From contig JAFVUE010000004.1 in the NCBI GenBank assembly GCA_017502845.1, positions 124,001 through 188,000 of the forward strand: 64,000 nucleotides of DNA, given 5' to 3'. Numbering within the stretch: position 1 is the first letter of the stretch; each line of letters begins with the position of its first letter. The notes beneath the pieces were generated by a model. That model did not search any database and was not told the DNA's origin. It saw only the letters and a program-made list of their open reading frames with translations. Of the stretch, positions 51,202 to 60,719 are shown piece after piece. The position numbers and the translations under genes were made by a program. The DNA is from Clostridia bacterium (GTDB lineage: Bacteria; Bacillota; Clostridia; UMGS1810).

Positions 51202-51249
51202 TGTTGACAATAGCAACAAGAAAAAATACTAAAAGGAGGATGATTTACG

Positions 51250-54200
51250 ATGAAATCATTAAGAAAAGTAATGAGCATTGTGCTTACAATCGCTATGATG
51301 TTCACATTGCTTATCCCCGCTACATTCGTATCTGCTGAAGTTGCTCCTGCATTGACAATGTCAGTTGTGGATGCTTCCGGCAATCCTGTAGAAATACTCA
51401 GTCCCAATGATAATTATAATGAATATTTCCTCAGAATTTCTGTTTCCGGCTTGGAACAGATTATGAAAATGAGTGTTGAAGTTAATGCAGAAGGTGCAAC
51501 TTTCGACACAACAAAAGCTAACATCAAAAAGAGATACAGCGAAACTGCTGCTCTCAAGAGTGGAGATAACGAGATTCTCACAATGACAGATCTTGACATC
51601 ACATATACAGGTAATACAACTGTGTTCCTGCCTTTGCTTGATAACACAAGTTTTGCTGATGCTAACCCCCCTGTTGCTGTAACAGATTTCGTACTTGTTG
51701 ATGTTCCTTTCAAAGTAACTGCTGATATTGATGAGGATGTGGTATTCACATTCTCAACTGGTCCTGCTGCTACATATATTCAGATGGCATCACAGGCAAC
51801 AACAAAATGGACAATCGGCAATACACAGGGCAGAGCTCTCACAGTTACAGAATACACAAAAACTGTAGAAGAGGTTCCCTGCTTGATCGTAGATGCTGCT
51901 CTTTCTGAAGCACTCGATACAATTCCCCAGACAATCCCCGGTGATGGTTATGAATTCACAGGTTTTGAGGGTAGAGTTGTTAACGCTTCTCTTACACAGG
52001 ACGGTGTCCCTGTTGATGGTGTAGAATATGATATCTATACTAACGGGGATGAGATACCTCCTGTTGAATTAGGTGGCTACGCTGTTGCTGATATCTCCGG
52101 TGTCAACCCTGAAATAACAGGTACATACGATATCCCCGTTACTATCTATGATAACACAAAGGCAAACGAAGTGCCCTTCACATTCACTGTACAGGTTACT
52201 GTAACAGATGCTATTCCTACAGATGAAATCACAGCAAATGAAGATATGAGCGTATCTGTTCCTTACGGTACAGACTTTGCTGGCGTTAAGGAAGCAGTTG
52301 CTGAAAGACAGGATCTCTTCAAAGTTCTTTACACAGACGGTAATGCTGTTGCAGTAAGCGATATCGTTGTAAGTGTAGATGATATTGATGCTACTGATTT
52401 CGTTGGTACAACACTCGGCGAGCAGACAGTAATCGTTGAAGCCGTTGCAGGTAAGACAATCGAAAACGGTACAATCAAAGTTATCGTTCTCCCCACAACA
52501 ATCACAGAAATCGCACTTTCTGACGGTGCTTGGGTAGAACCTGTTGCACTCCCCGCTGACGAAGCTGCATTCCCCGGTTTTGAAGATGGCGCAGTTATCG
52601 AAGCAACACTCGCAGCAGGTGCACCTGTTGAATATGAAATCTCAACAGAAGCAGGTGATGCTGAAAATATCGCTTATGTAGATGTAACAAACTACAACGG
52701 TAACGTTCCCGGCACATACAACCTCCCTGTAACAATCAAGGCAACTGCAATCGGTGGCGAAGATTACACATACACAGGTTCAGTTGAAGTAACAGTTGGC
52801 GAAGCTGTAACTACAAACTTCGCAGTAATCGGTGATGACTATGTAGGCATCACATTCACAGATGATGAAGAAACAGCACTCGCTGATGCAACTGCTGCAG
52901 TAGAAGCTGCAATCGCAGATGGCATTATCGGTTCTGTTTATACAGACGGCACAATAGCTGCTGCTGACGGAGCTCTTGAAGCTACTGTTGACGGTGCAGT
53001 TTACAGTGCAGAAGATAATACAGTAACAGTAACAATCGCTCTCAACGCTCCTTTCGAATTCGTTGACGGCGCAAACACAATCGTTGTTCGTATGGGCGAT
53101 GCTCCTGCAATCAACGCTAACTCTGCTAAATTCGTATTGGCAGAAACAGGCGAAGATGTAACTCCTTCTATCGCAGCTGCTATTGACTTGTATGCAGGCG
53201 ATGCTCCTACCGAAATGGATTGGTCTCTCTACAATGTAGTTGTAACATATCCTAACCCCAACCCCGAAGTAGACGGTAACCTCGAAGCAACATATGCTTT
53301 CGAAGAAGGCACAAAATACTTCACAGTTGAGGGCTGGACAGATTTCGAAGAGTGCCTCGAAGTTGGCGAACAGGACGTAACAGTTAAGATTTACGATACT
53401 TCTAAAGATTGTGAAGAAGACGGCCTTGCTTACACAGGTACACTCACAGCTGAAATCACACCTGCTGTTACAACAGGTATGGTAATGCTCAAAGAAGATT
53501 CTGTAGTGTCTGTTAAGTATGGTCTCTCAGAAGAAGAAGCACTTGAAAAAGTTTATAATAAAGCAGGTCTCTTCGTAGAACTCTTCAAAGACGGTAGCAC
53601 AAAAGCAGCTGATGTTAAGATCGCTGCTGCTACAATCACAGATTACGACGGCGAAACAAAAGGCGAATATGATGCAACTGTAACAGAAATCGATACAGAT
53701 GCTCTCGAATTTATAGGCGAAGCTGCTTTCACAGTAAAAGTTAAAGCAAAAGCTTCCGGCAGCTCACCCGCAGGTGTTGTACTTAACAAACCTCAGGTAA
53801 TCGATCCTGTAGATCCTGTTGATCCTGTAGATCCCGTAGATCCTGTTGATCCTGTAGATCCCGTAGATCCTGTAGATCCCGTAGATCCTGTTGATCCTGT
53901 AGATCCTGTAGATCCTGTTGATCCTGTAGATCCCGTAGATCCTGTAGATCCCGTAGATCCTGTAGATCCCGTAGATCCTGTAGATCCCGTAGAACCCGGC
54001 GCTGCTCCTGACGTACCTGCTGATCACTGGGCAAACGACACAATCGCTGCTCTTATCGAAAAAGGTATCGTATCCGGCGACGCTGCTGGTAATGTAAGAC
54101 CTAACGACCTCATTAACCGTGAAGAAGCTGCAAAACTTATGGTTGAAGCACTTGACATGGCACTCGAGGGTTCTGTAGATGAATTTGCTGACGCTGCTGA

Positions 54201-54561
54201 TATCAGCGAATGGGCAAAATCTTACGTTGCTGCTGCAGTAAATGCAGGCGTATTCAAGGGTAACACCGATGGCACAATCGCTGCTAAAGGCGCTGTTACA
54301 AGAGAACAGTTTGCTGCAATCGTAATCCGTGCATTCGGTTTCGGTCAGGGCGATGGCGAACTTGAATTCGCAGACGCTGCTGAACTCGGCTGGTCCAAGG
54401 GTTATGTTGCAAAAGCAGTTGAACTTGGTATTGTAACCGGCTACGGCGATAATACATTCAAAGCAGGTAACACAATCACAAGAGCAGAAGCATTCACAAT
54501 GCTCACAAGAGCACTTAAGCTCAAAGAAGCACTTGATGCAGTTGCTCCCGTTGCTGAATAA
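51250..54561 (+). CDS. SLH-domain surface (S-layer-like) protein
   Basis: An 1103-residue exported protein. The signal peptide ends near TFVSA (about residue 29). The body (30-850) is a string of acidic beta domains with recurring motifs such as [12 protein letters not shown] / [12 protein letters not shown] and VxVxYGxxxxxxKE/EALEKV, which look like bacterial Ig-like repeats. A linker of 21 Asp-Pro-Val units spans about 852-914. Three SLH domains follow ([57 protein letters not shown]), which anchor to pyruvylated wall polymer. Codon choice is strongly biased and uniform, as in highly expressed genes; it may be the S-layer protein. Confidence 0.85.
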   Translation: MKSLRKVMSIVLTIAMMFTLLIPATFVSAEVAPALTMSVVDASGNPVEILSPNDNYNEYFLRISVSGLEQIMKMSVEVNAEGATFDTTKANIKKRYSETAALKSGDNEILTMTDLDITYTGNTTVFLPLLDNTSFADANPPVAVTDFVLVDVPFKVTADIDEDVVFTFSTGPAATYIQMASQATTKWTIGNTQGRALTVTEYTKTVEEVPCLIVDAALSEALDTIPQTIPGDGYEFTGFEGRVVNASLTQDGVPVDGVEYDIYTNGDEIPPVELGGYAVADISGVNPEITGTYDIPVTIYDNTKANEVPFTFTVQVTVTDAIPTDEITANEDMSVSVPYGTDFAGVKEAVAERQDLFKVLYTDGNAVAVSDIVVSVDDIDATDFVGTTLGEQTVIVEAVAGKTIENGTIKVIVLPTTITEIALSDGAWVEPVALPADEAAFPGFEDGAVIEATLAAGAPVEYEISTEAGDAENIAYVDVTNYNGNVPGTYNLPVTIKATAIGGEDYTYTGSVEVTVGEAVTTNFAVIGDDYVGITFTDDEETALADATAAVEAAIADGIIGSVYTDGTIAAADGALEATVDGAVYSAEDNTVTVTIALNAPFEFVDGANTIVVRMGDAPAINANSAKFVLAETGEDVTPSIAAAIDLYAGDAPTEMDWSLYNVVVTYPNPNPEVDGNLEATYAFEEGTKYFTVEGWTDFEECLEVGEQDVTVKIYDTSKDCEEDGLAYTGTLTAEITPAVTTGMVMLKEDSVVSVKYGLSEEEALEKVYNKAGLFVELFKDGSTKAADVKIAAATITDYDGETKGEYDATVTEIDTDALEFIGEAAFTVKVKAKASGSSPAGVVLNKPQVIDPVDPVDPVDPVDPVDPVDPVDPVDPVDPVDPVDPVDPVDPVDPVDPVDPVDPVDPVDPVDPVEPGAAPDVPADHWANDTIAALIEKGIVSGDAAGNVRPNDLINREEAAKLMVEALDMALEGSVDEFADAADISEWAKSYVAAAVNAGVFKGNTDGTIAAKGAVTREQFAAIVIRAFGFGQGDGELEFADAAELGWSKGYVAKAVELGIVTGYGDNTFKAGNTITRAEAFTMLTRALKLKEALDAVAPVAE
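53803..53991 (+). repeat. 21 tandem 9-bp units encoding Asp-Pro-Val
   Basis: GATCCTGTA/GATCCCGTA/GATCCTGTT units, 189 bases, exactly in frame in the SLH protein. The units alternate synonymous forms in blocks, a sign of past duplications. Confidence 0.95.
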
Positions 54562-54591
54562 TTATCTCTTTGGATAAATTCTAAAACAAAT

Positions 54592-54626
54592 AACGGCAGA
54601 CACTATAATGGTGTCTGCCGTTTTTA
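54592..54626 (+). terminator. Rho-independent terminator
   Basis: AACGGCAGACAC / GTGTCTGCCGTT stem followed by TTTTT, 30 bases after the SLH protein stop. Confidence 0.9.
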
Positions 54627-54653
54627 TATACGCTCTACCTAAGTTCAACCATT

Positions 54654-54960
54654 GTAGGGACAGGCGTTCTCGAATGTCCGCTTTCTATAATGCACTCATA
54701 CTCACGGCTGCGCATATATTTCCTTTCCACTTTGTAGGGTTCGGCGGTTACCGACGAACCGCTTATTTATATTCGCACTACCTTAACGGCTACGAAATAC
54801 CTTTCCCTTTTCGTTGTAGGGACAGGCGTCCTTGACTGTCCGTCTATGTTCGCACAACCTTATCTGCGAGGAAAACCCTTTGCGGTGTGTCCGGAAACCG
54901 CCACACCCTACGATGCTTACTATTTATGTTCAACCGTAGGGCAGGGTCTTGCTCCTGCCG
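54654..54960. repeat. Cluster of five GTAGGG palindromic repeats (copies C-G)
   Basis: Copies at 54654-54681, 54734-54762, 54816-54843, 54882-54911 (inverted) and 54936-54960. Each starts GTAGGG, runs through a compensating stem (for example GGTTCG / CGAACC; GGACAG / CTGTCC; GGCAGG / CCTGCC) and ends near CCGC/CCGT. Stem sequences differ between copies, yet pairing is kept. No gene is present in this part of the gap. Confidence 0.75.
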
Positions 54961-54974
54961 TTTTATGTACACTC

Positions 54975-55251
54975 TAAGCAGATGCGTTAGTATCCGAACT
55001 CGCCTAAATCAAGTAAAATCGGCGTTTTCCTTTGTTGTCGGTCTTGAAATACGGCCAGTATTCCTGCGACCTTCCGCCTCGAAAAACATCCAATTTTATC
55101 ATGATTTAGGTCAAAGATTTTCGGCATTAGATTTTTGCGTCGATGCGAGGCAAAAACGGAGCTAATGCTGACGCATTTGCGAGTATTTTAACAAAGCAGA
55201 GGCGTAAAAACCTATGCCCAAAACGGGTTTGGATATTAACGCATCTGCTTA
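54975..55251. mobile_element. MITE-like element, 277 bp, 24-bp terminal inverted repeats
   Basis: The left end (54975-54998), beginning TAAGCAGATGCGTTAG, and the reverse complement of the right end (55228-55251) agree at 22 of 24 bases. TA at each tip may be the target duplication. No transposase frame inside. Solo end-like copies are at 38773 and 44671. Confidence 0.65.
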
Positions 55252-55271
55252 TATGATAAGGAGAAATAGTA

Positions 55272-55457
55272 ATGGCAAAATCAAAATTAGTGAAAGCGAA
55301 TGAAAAGATTGCCGAAACGGTGGTTGGCGGCTATAAAAAGATAGAGAATGCCGTTGTAGGCACATATACAAAGATAGAAGATAAATTTGTAGATGCCTAT
55401 CTTACAAAAGATGGCGAAACGGTAGAAGAAGCCAAGAAAAGATTGAAGAATCAGTAA
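55272..55457 (+). CDS. Small conserved clostridial protein
   Basis: A 61-residue charged, helical protein with an internal near-repeat (VVGGYKKIENA / VVGTYTKIEDK) and a C-terminal TKDGETVEEAKKRLK. I recall very similar short proteins in many Clostridia, without known function. AAGGAG lies before the ATG. It begins 20 bases after the MITE-like element. Confidence 0.75.
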   Translation: MAKSKLVKANEKIAETVVGGYKKIENAVVGTYTKIEDKFVDAYLTKDGETVEEAKKRLKNQ

Positions 55458-55511
55458 AACAATCCTATGCTCAAATGTGAAGTGCCCTTAAGGACACTTT
55501 CCAATAACAGG

Positions 55512-55555
55512 AAAACCTCTCAAGTGTTTGTATAAACGCCTTTGAGAGGTTTTTG
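55512..55555 (+). terminator. Rho-independent terminator
   Basis: AAAACCTCTCAA / TTGAGAGGTTTT with a shorter inner stem, followed by T residues; it ends the small gene at 55272. Confidence 0.85.
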
Positions 55556-55562
55556 TTATATA

Positions 55563-55759
55563 TTTGCTTCCGCAAACGTGATATATTTATCCTGCGATAT
55601 ATGCGATATAATTTCTTGCAGAAATTGTGATATGATAAAAATTCTAAAATCACGCCCCGAAGGGGTATATCGTGCGTGGAACGCATATCGCACCGTAAGG
55701 TATATCGAAAATTCCGAAAGGAATTTATATCGCTGCCGAGTGTACTTTAGAACACTCGG
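55563..55759. repeat. Array of seven small hairpins, four spaced by TATATCG
   Basis: Hairpins in order: TTTGC/GCAAA (55563-55576), AATTTC/GAAATT (55610-55626), CCCC/GGGG (55655-55665), TGCGT/ACGCA (55673-55685), ACC/GGT (55692-55701), AAATTCC-gaaa-GGAATTT (55709-55726) and CCGAGTGT/ACACTCGG (55736-55759). TATATCG or ATATCG follows the third to sixth. An outer inverted pair CCCCGAAG / CTTCGGGG (to 55774) can close the set like a cloverleaf. No gene lies in this 326-base gap. Confidence 0.6.
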
Positions 55760-55783
55760 CTAATGCTTCGGGGATTTTATGTT

Positions 55784-56060
55784 TTATTTCTCAAATGGAA
55801 TATTAAAGTGTTCGTATGCAAGTTTTGAAACTACTCTGCCTTTTGGAGTTCTGTTTATGAATCCCAATTGGAGAAGGTATGGTTCGTATACATCCTCAAT
55901 TGTTGTGGCATCCTCGCCGATAGTTGCGGCGAGTGTATCAAGACCGACGGGGCCGCCTCTGAAATTCCGCCGTTTAAGGCGAGTTCGGATTATGTTGCTT
56001 CGGCTAACCTGTGCGAAATCTCTCACACGGCGGAGGAGAAGGTTAGCAATTCTCGGTGTT
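55784..56060 (-). pseudogene. ruvB': Diverged, truncated and internally deleted copy of the ruvB 3' end
   Basis: About 90 codons matching the C-terminus of RuvB. The last 57 residues ([20 protein letters not shown] through NIPFEK) are identical to the intact RuvB. By eye the DNA differs at roughly 22 of 171 bases, nearly all synonymous. Upstream, homology begins abruptly at GGAACACCGAGAATTGC. About 30 codons between AQV and the NxIRT segment are lost or scrambled. The two copies diverge again exactly at the stop codon. It has no start, ATPase domains or promoter. Confidence 0.85.
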
Positions 56061-56144
56061 CCACCCTTCGGGTACGCCACGAATCGCCCGTCTTGTCTGA
56101 TCTAATGCAATCCCTTGCCATAACAAACATCTCTTGCTGCAATG

Positions 56145-56177
56145 AAAACACCCCCCGAGGCGACACACCTCGGGGGG
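56145..56177 (-). terminator. Terminator of the GH95 gene
   Basis: CCCCCCGAGG-7-base loop-CCTCGGGGGG (56151-56177); on the minus strand TGTTTTC follows. Confidence 0.85.
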
Positions 56178-56183
56178 TTAACT

Positions 56184-58421
56184 TTATCTTTCTTTCGCAT
56201 AAACTAATTTTCCGTCTGCCCACTTGATGTCGTAAATCTTGTTGCCCTTGACTCTCACGCCTTTGAGAGAACCGTTTTTCCATTTGTCGGGCAATGCGGG
56301 GAGAAATTCCAATTCATCGTCTTGCGACTTGACTATCATTTCAATAATTCCGCTGACCAATGCAAAATTTCCGTCTATCTGGAACGGCGGATGTGCATCA
56401 AACAGATTTGGATATGTTCCCGATTGACCGAGAACAGCATTCTCATCAACCGCGTTTAATTGCATCTCCAGCAAATCCAATGCTCTGTTACCGTTTTTGA
56501 GTCGCGCATAGAAATTAATCTTCCATCCGAGACTCCATCCCGTACCCTGATCGCCACGGACTTTCAATGTTTTGACACACGCCTCGGCAAGGTCGGGTGT
56601 CTTGTCGGGAGTGATGAGATTTGCAGGATGCAAACCGTAAAGATGGGAAATATGTCTGTGGTCGGGTTCCGGCTCTTCAAATTCCTCGTTCCACTCCATC
56701 AATCTGCCGTCAGAACCGATTGAAAACGGCTTCATCGAAGAAATAGCATCATCAATTTCTGCACCGAATTCCTTGTCGTCTGCACCGAGAATATCCATTG
56801 CCTTCCTGCAATTTAAGAAAAGCTCGTATGCAATGGTGTCGGTCATTGTGGCGTATTTCGCAACAGAAGCTTCTTTCTTCTCACCGTCTTCCACACAGTA
56901 AAATGTGTTTTCGGGAGAGGTGGTAGCACACACAGATTTGAAACCGTCGCCACGGTCGCATAATAAATCAAGATAGCACATAGCGGCTTTTTTCATAATC
57001 GGGTATGCCGTGCTCTTAAGAAAATCTCTGTCAAGAGTGTATTCGTAATATTCAAACAAATGTCTGCAAAGCCAGCCTGCTGAACCATTCCAGAAACACC
57101 ACATTCCACGGGGCAGAACAGGAGCAGTATATCCCCAGGCATCCACATTGTGATGGGAGATAAATCCCCTTGCATTGTAAAGCCCTTTAGCGGTGACCTC
57201 GCCATTGATACTGATTTCTTTTATAAGCTCAATCAACGGCATATAACAAGAATCAAGACCACACATAAGAGTAGGCCAGTAGTTCATTTCCGTGTTGATG
57301 TTGGTTGTATAATCGCATCGCCACGGGGGAGTGATGGAATTGTTCCATATACCCTGCAGATTCATTGCCCGTGTACCCTCTCTCGAAGCAGCAATTGTAA
57401 GATATCTGCCGAAGTTGAAAAGGAGCACGGGGAGCGAAATGTCATCTTTGTCTTCTGCGAATTTCAGGAGTCGCTCGTCTGTTGGCATATCCTCTCTGCC
57501 ACTTACGCCGAGGTCAAGTTCGATAATCTCAAAAAATCTTTTGTAATCTGCGATATGGTCGTTTTTTATTGCATCATAACCTTTACTCTTTGCAGAATCA
57601 ATCACAATTTCAAGAGCGTTTTCGTACTCTCTGCCCTCAAGATACGGATGCTTGTCAAATCCGTTGTAGCTTGTTTTGATAGAAAAAACGATTGTAACCT
57701 CGTCAGCATTTTCCACGGAAAGAAAATCATCCGCAGCCAAAACCTTACCGTCTGTAATAACTGACGCACCACCGAGGAACTGAACGCCCCTCTTTTCGGG
57801 TTCGTCGAAATATTTTATTTCTTCCTCACGGGTGTAAAAATCAAATCTTTCCTCGGGGAGTTCGCCTTTTAAGTACAAAGTATCCCCTTTGGAATATGTG
57901 TGTGAACGAAGCTCTGACGAAAGGTGTATTGTAAGAGAAACTGCCTTTTTTCCGTCAGAGGTAATCTTCATCATAAGCACATCATCGGGGTAGGACACCA
58001 GGCATTCCCTTTTGTAACTGATTCCGCCACACCTGAAAGATGTTGTGTGAACGGCATTTTCCATATCAAGAACACGGGAATAATCCGTTACTTCATCTTC
58101 GGGGAGATTAAAATCAATGTCCATATCCCCGAACGCCATATATGATTCCACGCCACCGATAAGACAATGCTTTTCGATTATCTCCGTAGCTTCAGCATAT
58201 CTTCCTGCAAAAGTCAGTTCCCTCGCTTTGAGGAATTGCTCGTGCTTTCCCTCAAAATCTATTTTCCGTGGTCTGCCCGACCACATAGTGTCGTGGTTTA
58301 ACGAAATCTTCTCGCTTTTCACACCACCGAATACCATCGCACCGATTGAACCGTTTCCGAGGGGTTGAGCTTTAACCCAATGGTCGGCAGGAGAATTGTA
58401 GGAAGTTTTTGTGTTTGACAT
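56184..58421 (-). CDS. GH95-family alpha-L-fucosidase (glycosyl hydrolase)
   Basis: A 745-residue enzyme of family GH95, inverting hydrolases that act mostly on alpha-1,2-fucosides (some on L-galactosides). An N-terminal beta-sandwich domain (AQPLGNGSIGAMVFGGVKSEKISLNHDTMWSG) precedes the (alpha/alpha)6 barrel with LQGIWNNSITPPWRCDYTTNINTEMNYWP, CATTSPENTF, DGRLMEWNEEFEEPEPDHRHISHLYGLHP (acid region) and PPFQIDGNFALVSGIIEM. No signal peptide: it must work on imported oligosaccharide, but no sugar transporter is nearby. ATG 58421 has AAGGTGA upstream, 10 bases after the ruvB stop. The gene lies between intact ruvB and the ruvB fragment. Confidence 0.9.
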   Translation of the reverse strand: MSNTKTSYNSPADHWVKAQPLGNGSIGAMVFGGVKSEKISLNHDTMWSGRPRKIDFEGKHEQFLKARELTFAGRYAEATEIIEKHCLIGGVESYMAFGDMDIDFNLPEDEVTDYSRVLDMENAVHTTSFRCGGISYKRECLVSYPDDVLMMKITSDGKKAVSLTIHLSSELRSHTYSKGDTLYLKGELPEERFDFYTREEEIKYFDEPEKRGVQFLGGASVITDGKVLAADDFLSVENADEVTIVFSIKTSYNGFDKHPYLEGREYENALEIVIDSAKSKGYDAIKNDHIADYKRFFEIIELDLGVSGREDMPTDERLLKFAEDKDDISLPVLLFNFGRYLTIAASREGTRAMNLQGIWNNSITPPWRCDYTTNINTEMNYWPTLMCGLDSCYMPLIELIKEISINGEVTAKGLYNARGFISHHNVDAWGYTAPVLPRGMWCFWNGSAGWLCRHLFEYYEYTLDRDFLKSTAYPIMKKAAMCYLDLLCDRGDGFKSVCATTSPENTFYCVEDGEKKEASVAKYATMTDTIAYELFLNCRKAMDILGADDKEFGAEIDDAISSMKPFSIGSDGRLMEWNEEFEEPEPDHRHISHLYGLHPANLITPDKTPDLAEACVKTLKVRGDQGTGWSLGWKINFYARLKNGNRALDLLEMQLNAVDENAVLGQSGTYPNLFDAHPPFQIDGNFALVSGIIEMIVKSQDDELEFLPALPDKWKNGSLKGVRVKGNKIYDIKWADGKLVYAKER

Positions 58422-58431
58422 GGGGTTCACC

Positions 58432-59436
58432 TTATTTCTCAAATGGTATATTGAAATGCTCGTATGCAAGTTTGGAAACTACTCTGCCCTTGGGCGTTCT
58501 GTTTATAAAACCGAGCTGGAGAAGATATGGTTCGTATACATCTTCGATTGTGGTAGCATCTTCGCCAATAGTTGCGGCGAGTGTGTCAAGACCGACAGGG
58601 CCGCCGCCGAAATTGCGGATCATAGTGCGGATCATATTGCTGTCCGTAGCATCCAAGCCGATATTGTCGACTTCAATGCGAATAAGTGCCGCATCAGCAA
58701 CTTCTTTTGTGATAACGCCGTTGTACTTAACCTGTGCGAAATCCCTTACACGGCGGAGAAGTCGGTTTGCAATTCTCGGTGTTCCTCTTGAACGGGAAGC
58801 AATCTCAGCCGCACCGTCTTCTTCTATTTTAACACCTAAAATGTTTGCACTTCTCTTTACGATACTTGCGAGTTGTTCGGGGGTGTAGAGATCAAGTCGT
58901 GATATAACGCCGAATCTGTCCCTCAATGGGGATGTCATATTACCTGCTTTTGTTGTAGCACCGACTAAAGTGAATTTTGGCAAATCAAGACGGATACTCC
59001 TTGCACTCGGGCCTTTGCCGATGATAATATCAAGGGCAAAATCCTCCATAGCGGGGTAGAGCACTTCTTCAACACTGTGGCTCAAACGGTGTATCTCGTC
59101 AATAAAGAGTACATCGTGCTCAGAAAGATTCGTAAGGAGTGCAGCAAGGTCGCCTGGTTTTTCTATTGCAGGGCCGCTTGTGATACGCAAGTTCACGCCC
59201 ATCTCATTTGCAATGATGTTTGCAAGAGTCGTTTTTCCAAGTCCCGGAGGGCCGTAGAGCAATACGTGGTCAAGAGCATCATTTCTGCTCTTTGCCGCTT
59301 CAATGTATATTTTGAGGTTGTCCTTAACTTTGTCCTGACCTACATATTCGTCAAGCACTCTCGGGCGGAGACCGACTTCTGCATCGTGGTCTTCCATAAG
59401 GACTTCTCCTGTAACGATTCTTTCATCTAAATCCAT
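58432..59436 (-). CDS. ruvB: Holliday junction DNA helicase RuvB
   Basis: A 334-residue AAA+ motor that drives branch migration with RuvA. Walker [12 protein letters not shown], Walker [11 protein letters not shown], sensor [11 protein letters not shown], arginine finger region [14 protein letters not shown] and the C-terminal winged helix ([16 protein letters not shown] ... [16 protein letters not shown]) are all intact. It starts 15 bases after ruvA. Its last ~60 codons exist again, diverged, at 55784. Confidence 0.97.
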   Translation of the reverse strand: MDLDERIVTGEVLMEDHDAEVGLRPRVLDEYVGQDKVKDNLKIYIEAAKSRNDALDHVLLYGPPGLGKTTLANIIANEMGVNLRITSGPAIEKPGDLAALLTNLSEHDVLFIDEIHRLSHSVEEVLYPAMEDFALDIIIGKGPSARSIRLDLPKFTLVGATTKAGNMTSPLRDRFGVISRLDLYTPEQLASIVKRSANILGVKIEEDGAAEIASRSRGTPRIANRLLRRVRDFAQVKYNGVITKEVADAALIRIEVDNIGLDATDSNMIRTMIRNFGGGPVGLDTLAATIGEDATTIEDVYEPYLLQLGFINRTPKGRVVSKLAYEHFNIPFEK

Positions 59437-59451
59437 AGTGATTCTCCCTTA

Positions 59452-60054
59452 TCAGAACAGTTTTTTGAGAGCAATTTTGATTATATCTTCAACGTTATCA
59501 ATGTCTCCTGCAGATGATACGGCTTTCTGCGCTTCACTTGCAGAATAACCGAGCACCATAAGAGCGCTGATCGCTTCACTCTGTGCAGAATTGCCTATTG
59601 GCATAACGGGTGTGAATGCGTCTGTGTTGTCCGCAGAAACGATGCTTTCGTTCTTTATCTTGTCTTTGAGTTCAAGTGAAATCCTCTGTGCTGTTTTGGG
59701 GCCGATTCCCGATGCCTGTTTGATTGTAGCAATGTCTCCTGTAACAATGGCGAGTGCAAGTTTTGACGGTGGTGCAACGGAAAGAATTGATATAGCACCC
59801 TTTGCTCCAACGCCCGATACGGTTATAAGGAGTTCAAACATATTGAGTTCTTCTTTTGTGGAGAAACCGTATAAATCCATTATTCCTTCTTTTATGTATA
59901 GCGAAGTGTAGAGGGTGGCTTTTTCCCCGACTGAAATTGTGCTGTCCTGCAAAGTATTAAGCGATGTGAAAATCTTAAATCCCACACCGTTCACATCTGC
60001 TACAACAAAGTTTGTGCCTCTTTCAGCGATTCGTCCTGATATATAACTAAACAT
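59452..60054 (-). CDS. ruvA: Holliday junction protein RuvA
   Basis: A 200-residue tetrameric junction-binding protein. The N-terminal OB fold is [26 protein letters not shown]; two helix-hairpin-helix motifs follow ([18 protein letters not shown] and [23 protein letters not shown]). The C-terminal domain that regulates RuvB ([19 protein letters not shown]) is present. Overlaps ruvC by 8 bases. Confidence 0.97.
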   Translation of the reverse strand: MFSYISGRIAERGTNFVVADVNGVGFKIFTSLNTLQDSTISVGEKATLYTSLYIKEGIMDLYGFSTKEELNMFELLITVSGVGAKGAISILSVAPPSKLALAIVTGDIATIKQASGIGPKTAQRISLELKDKIKNESIVSADNTDAFTPVMPIGNSAQSEAISALMVLGYSASEAQKAVSSAGDIDNVEDIIKIALKKLF

Positions 60055-60538
60055 TTAACAGTCCTCCGATTCTGTGAGAATGTGCATGGCAGATAGCAAG
60101 TGCAAGTCCGTCTGCCACGTCGTCGGGTTTAGGGATTGCTTTTAAGTTGAGGATGCTCTTTACCATCTGCTGAACCTGAATCTTCTCTGCCCTGCCGTAA
60201 CCCACAACTGCCTGTTTTACCTGCAACGGTGTGTATTCTGCAACGGTCAATCCTTTGTTTACTGCGGCAAGGAGTATAACTCCTCTTGCCTGACCTACCT
60301 GAATAGCCGTTTTTGCGTTGGTGTTGAAGAAAAGTTCTTCTATTGCGACACATTCGGGTTTGAAGAGGTCAATAAGCTTACAAAGGTCATCGTATATTGA
60401 TTTTAATCTGTCTTCCAGTTTGCCCCCTGCTTTTGTGGTAATTGCACGGTAGTCCACTACGGAAAACTTGTTTCCCGTGTAGTCAACGATACCGCAACCC
60501 ACTATTGCAAAGCCGGGATCTATTCCTAATATTCTCAT
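60047..60538 (-). CDS. ruvC: Crossover junction endodeoxyribonuclease RuvC
   Basis: A 163-residue Holliday junction resolvase of the RNase H fold. Acidic active-site residues are in [12 protein letters not shown] (Asp), [24 protein letters not shown] (Glu) and [17 protein letters not shown] (Asp pair). First gene of ruvC-ruvA-ruvB; GAGGTAT lies before the ATG. Confidence 0.96.
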   Translation of the reverse strand: MRILGIDPGFAIVGCGIVDYTGNKFSVVDYRAITTKAGGKLEDRLKSIYDDLCKLIDLFKPECVAIEELFFNTNAKTAIQVGQARGVILLAAVNKGLTVAEYTPLQVKQAVVGYGRAEKIQVQQMVKSILNLKAIPKPDDVADGLALAICHAHSHRIGGLLNV

Positions 60539-60577
60539 ATATATACCTCATATATACTTCACTTAATATATACTTAT

Positions 60578-60605
60578 ATTTTACCATATCTGTCCGAAAA
60601 ATCAA
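60578..60605 (-). promoter_or_regulatory. Promoter of ruvCAB
   Basis: On the minus strand, TTGATT (60600-60605), a 16-base spacer and TAAAAT (60578-60583). I found no clear LexA box beside it. Confidence 0.5.
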
Positions 60606-60663
60606 TACGTGAAAAGAAAAATTGAATTAGCAAAACGCAATATGTAAAAATATGGAACAGGGT

Positions 60664-60693
60664 TTGACTTTAGATTATTGTATATGCTATTAT
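60664..60693 (+). promoter_or_regulatory. Promoter of the barnase-like toxin gene
   Basis: TTGACT (60664-60669), an 18-base spacer and TATTAT (60688-60693), 27 bases before the ATG. Confidence 0.6.
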
Positions 60694-60719
60694 GCGCCAT
60701 GCAAGGGAGATGAAATATT

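Noticed and set aside
53764-54043. Two long minus-strand frames with IYR/DLQ repeats opposite the SLH protein
   Set aside because: They are the reverse reading of the 9-bp Asp-Pro-Val repeat, have no ribosome-binding site and would lie antisense in a clearly coding gene.
55041-55165. Small open frames inside the MITE-like element
   Set aside because: No start site or family resemblance; they follow from the composition of the element.
55563-55759. Possible CRISPR-like array from the TATATCG spacing
   Set aside because: The shared unit is only 6-7 bases and the parts between are self-complementary hairpins, not spacers.
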